Positions 62,856 through 64,000 of a DNA stretch of 64,000 nt are shown here, in pieces. A program made the position numbers and the translations under genes. Origin of the DNA: Nonomuraea maritima (GTDB lineage Bacteria > Actinomycetota > Actinomycetes > Streptosporangiales > Streptosporangiaceae); NCBI RefSeq assembly GCF_900100395.1, contig NZ_FNFB01000008.1:64071-128070 (forward strand), in the 5' to 3' direction. The notes below the pieces were generated by a model. That model saw only the letters and a program-made list of their open reading frames with translations. It was not told where the DNA came from and did no database searches. Numbering within the stretch: position 1 is the stretch's first letter; the number at the start of each line of letters is the position of its first letter.

Positions 62856-63869
62856 ATGGACGAACGTCACCCCCACCGCTCGCCGCCCGTCGCGGCCGCC
62901 GTGCTCACCGCAGTGCTCACCGCAGTGCCCACCGCCGTGCTCACCGCAGTGCTCACCGTCGTGCTCACCGGAGCCGCGGCCTGCGGGACGTCGTCCGCCG
63001 GCGCCCCGGCAGCGCGGCCACCCGCGACCTCGCCGGAAGCCGTGACCACCACAGGCGGCCCCTCGCCACCGGCCACCACCATCGGCAGCCCGGCCACGGC
63101 GCAGCCGCCGCCCCGCCCTGGGGCGAGGCTGCCGAAGAGCCCCACCGCGCTGGCAACGGCGGTGCGGGAGACCACCGCGCGGCTCGGCGACGCCGTCGAC
63201 GCCTGGATCGGTGGCCGCGAGGCAGCCCCCGGCGAGCCGCCAGAGGACGTCGTGCTGCTCGCCCTCCACCAGCAGCGCCTCTACCGCCACGCCGCCCGCC
63301 ACCCCGACCTCGCCTCCCGGGCCTTCGCCCGGCTGCACAGGCAGCTGAAGGCACAGGCCACGGACAACACGGAGGCGATCCGCGAACTGCTCGCCCTGGC
63401 CCGCCCGATCAGCCCGGACGCGGTCTTCAGAACCCGGCGGCCCCGTCCGGCGGCCGAACTGCTCGGCCACTTCGAACGGGCCGAGCGCCGGTTCGGGGTC
63501 GAGTGGGAGGTGCTCGCGGCGGTGATGTTCGCCGAGACGAAGTTCGGCCGGGTGCGCTCCGACAGCCACGCCGGGGCCCAGGGCCCCATGCAGTTCATGC
63601 CGGCCACCTGGCGGGCGTACGGCATGGGCGGCGACGTCCAGGACCCGCGCGACGCCGTCATGGGGGCGGCCCACTACCTGAAGGCGTCCGGCGCGCCCGG
63701 CGACTACCGGCGCGCGCTGTACGCCTACAACCCGTCGCGGGCGTACGTCGAGGCGATCCAGCGGTACGCCCGCCAGATGAGGCGCGACCCGCGCGCCTAC
63801 TACGCGTACTACAACTGGCAGGTGTTCATGCTGACCACGGCGGGTGAACGCCGGTTGACCGGTCCCTGA
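62856..63869 (+). CDS. Lipoprotein lytic transglycosylase (SLT domain)
   Basis: 337 residues from ATG 62856. The signal segment is a striking VLTA repeat (AAVLTAVLTAVPTAVLTAV) ending in lipobox TGAAAC; a Thr/Pro-rich linker follows. The C-terminal SLT domain has catalytic Glu in MFAETKFGRV, then AGAQGPMQFMPATWRAYG and ALYAYNPSRAYVEAI. Cleaves peptidoglycan with 1,6-anhydro product formation at the cell surface. The frame is open far upstream, but only this start gives a signal peptide. Confidence 0.9.
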   Translation: MDERHPHRSPPVAAAVLTAVLTAVPTAVLTAVLTVVLTGAAACGTSSAGAPAARPPATSPEAVTTTGGPSPPATTIGSPATAQPPPRPGARLPKSPTALATAVRETTARLGDAVDAWIGGREAAPGEPPEDVVLLALHQQRLYRHAARHPDLASRAFARLHRQLKAQATDNTEAIRELLALARPISPDAVFRTRRPRPAAELLGHFERAERRFGVEWEVLAAVMFAETKFGRVRSDSHAGAQGPMQFMPATWRAYGMGGDVQDPRDAVMGAAHYLKASGAPGDYRRALYAYNPSRAYVEAIQRYARQMRRDPRAYYAYYNWQVFMLTTAGERRLTGP

Positions 63870-63893
63870 GCGAAGGCCGCTCAGGGACCGGTC
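63857..63893. terminator. Bidirectional terminator after the transglycosylase gene
   Basis: 16-bp perfect stem: GACCGGTCCCTGAGCG (63857-63872) with 63878-63893, 5-base loop. It overlaps the stop codon and lies 7 bases from the stop of the convergent gene. Confidence 0.9.
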
Positions 63894-63899
63894 GTCAGG

Positions 63900-64000
63900 T
63901 CAGCGGCTGTAGGGCGCGACCGTGACGCTGTCGATCACCGGGGCGTACTGCGAACGCAGCAGCACTCCGGGGAACGTCTCCGACGCGTACGTCGTGCCGT
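63900..64000 (-). CDS. 3' end of a protein of unknown function (partial)
   Basis: The reverse strand reads to a TGA at 63902-63900. The last 33 residues end in VIDSVTVAPYSR and include GVLLRSQYAP. This resembles the end of a secreted, beta-rich protein, such as a carbohydrate-active or cell-wall enzyme, but the fragment is too short to assign. The bidirectional terminator next to it supports a true convergent gene. Confidence 0.6.
   Translation of the reverse strand, partial: GTTYASETFPGVLLRSQYAPVIDSVTVAPYSR

Overview
The window is high-GC DNA, mostly close to 70% with strongly G/C-biased third codon positions and many GTG starts. It has tight ATGA/GTGA gene overlaps and U-poor hairpin terminators. 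The genes include an actinobacterial-order SUF operon, acVLRF1, an NsrR/Hmp pair, a DUF2510 protein and CebR-, IdeR- and NsrR-type operators. Together they point to a filamentous or soil actinomycete. Streptosporangiales (Nonomuraea-like) is my guess; the genus is inference. No rRNA, tRNA, CRISPR array, transposase or phage gene was recognised, and the window looks chromosomal.

Region 1 (1-9.4 kb) starts with a hydroxyproline/proline-type catabolic operon: two paralogous proline-racemase-family epimerases, an ornithine-cyclodeaminase-family (pyrroline-2-carboxylate reductase-like) enzyme and a GntR/FCD regulator. Exporters follow: an EamA carrier, an MFS carrier, an ABC-2 drug exporter pair and a Bcr/CflA MFS carrier. 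Region 2 (9.4-15.9 kb) is a complete SUF iron-sulfur assembly operon, sufR-sufB-sufD-Rieske ferredoxin-sufC-sufS-sufU-sufT, preceded by a strong IdeR/DtxR iron box.

Region 3 (15.9-24 kb) holds a DEAD-box helicase with a repetitive RGG-like tail, hisE-hisG, a secreted protein, an apparently exported PLP aminotransferase, a degenerate EAL-CBS protein and an acVLRF1 ribosome-rescue factor. Region 4 (23.7-31.8 kb) is a LacI-controlled pectin (rhamnogalacturonan) locus: DUF624 protein, LplABC-type ABC importer and a PcRGLX/YetA-like (PL26-type) lyase. Three copies of a TTGAnTCGATTCAA-like operator lie in it. Region 5 (31.9-44.7 kb) has an ABC-F ATPase, small HTH protein and crotonase (an order also seen near suf in Mycobacterium tuberculosis), an ABC exporter, a sulfotransferase, a sirtuin, an LD-carboxypeptidase, a UvrA-like resistance ATPase, a double YbaB-like protein and a membrane SpoIIE phosphatase.

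Region 6 (44.7-64 kb) has a stand-alone LanB-type glutamylation-domain protein, a second sirtuin and a SEC-C protein. A galactoside module follows (SBP, two permeases, LacI regulator, divergent GH42 beta-galactosidase) with two identical operators. Next come NsrR with its operator and a flavohemoglobin, a nitroreductase, a MetE-like enzyme and a GH1 beta-glucosidase under a perfect CebR box. The window ends with a DUF2510 membrane protein, a cation/proton antiporter and a lipoprotein transglycosylase. The most unusual items are the orphan LanB-like gene with its AT-rich upstream region, the mosaic base composition of the ABC-F gene, the lipobox-bearing PLP enzyme, several short in-gene or gene-end tandem repeats, and the paired operators that let regulons be assigned from sequence alone.
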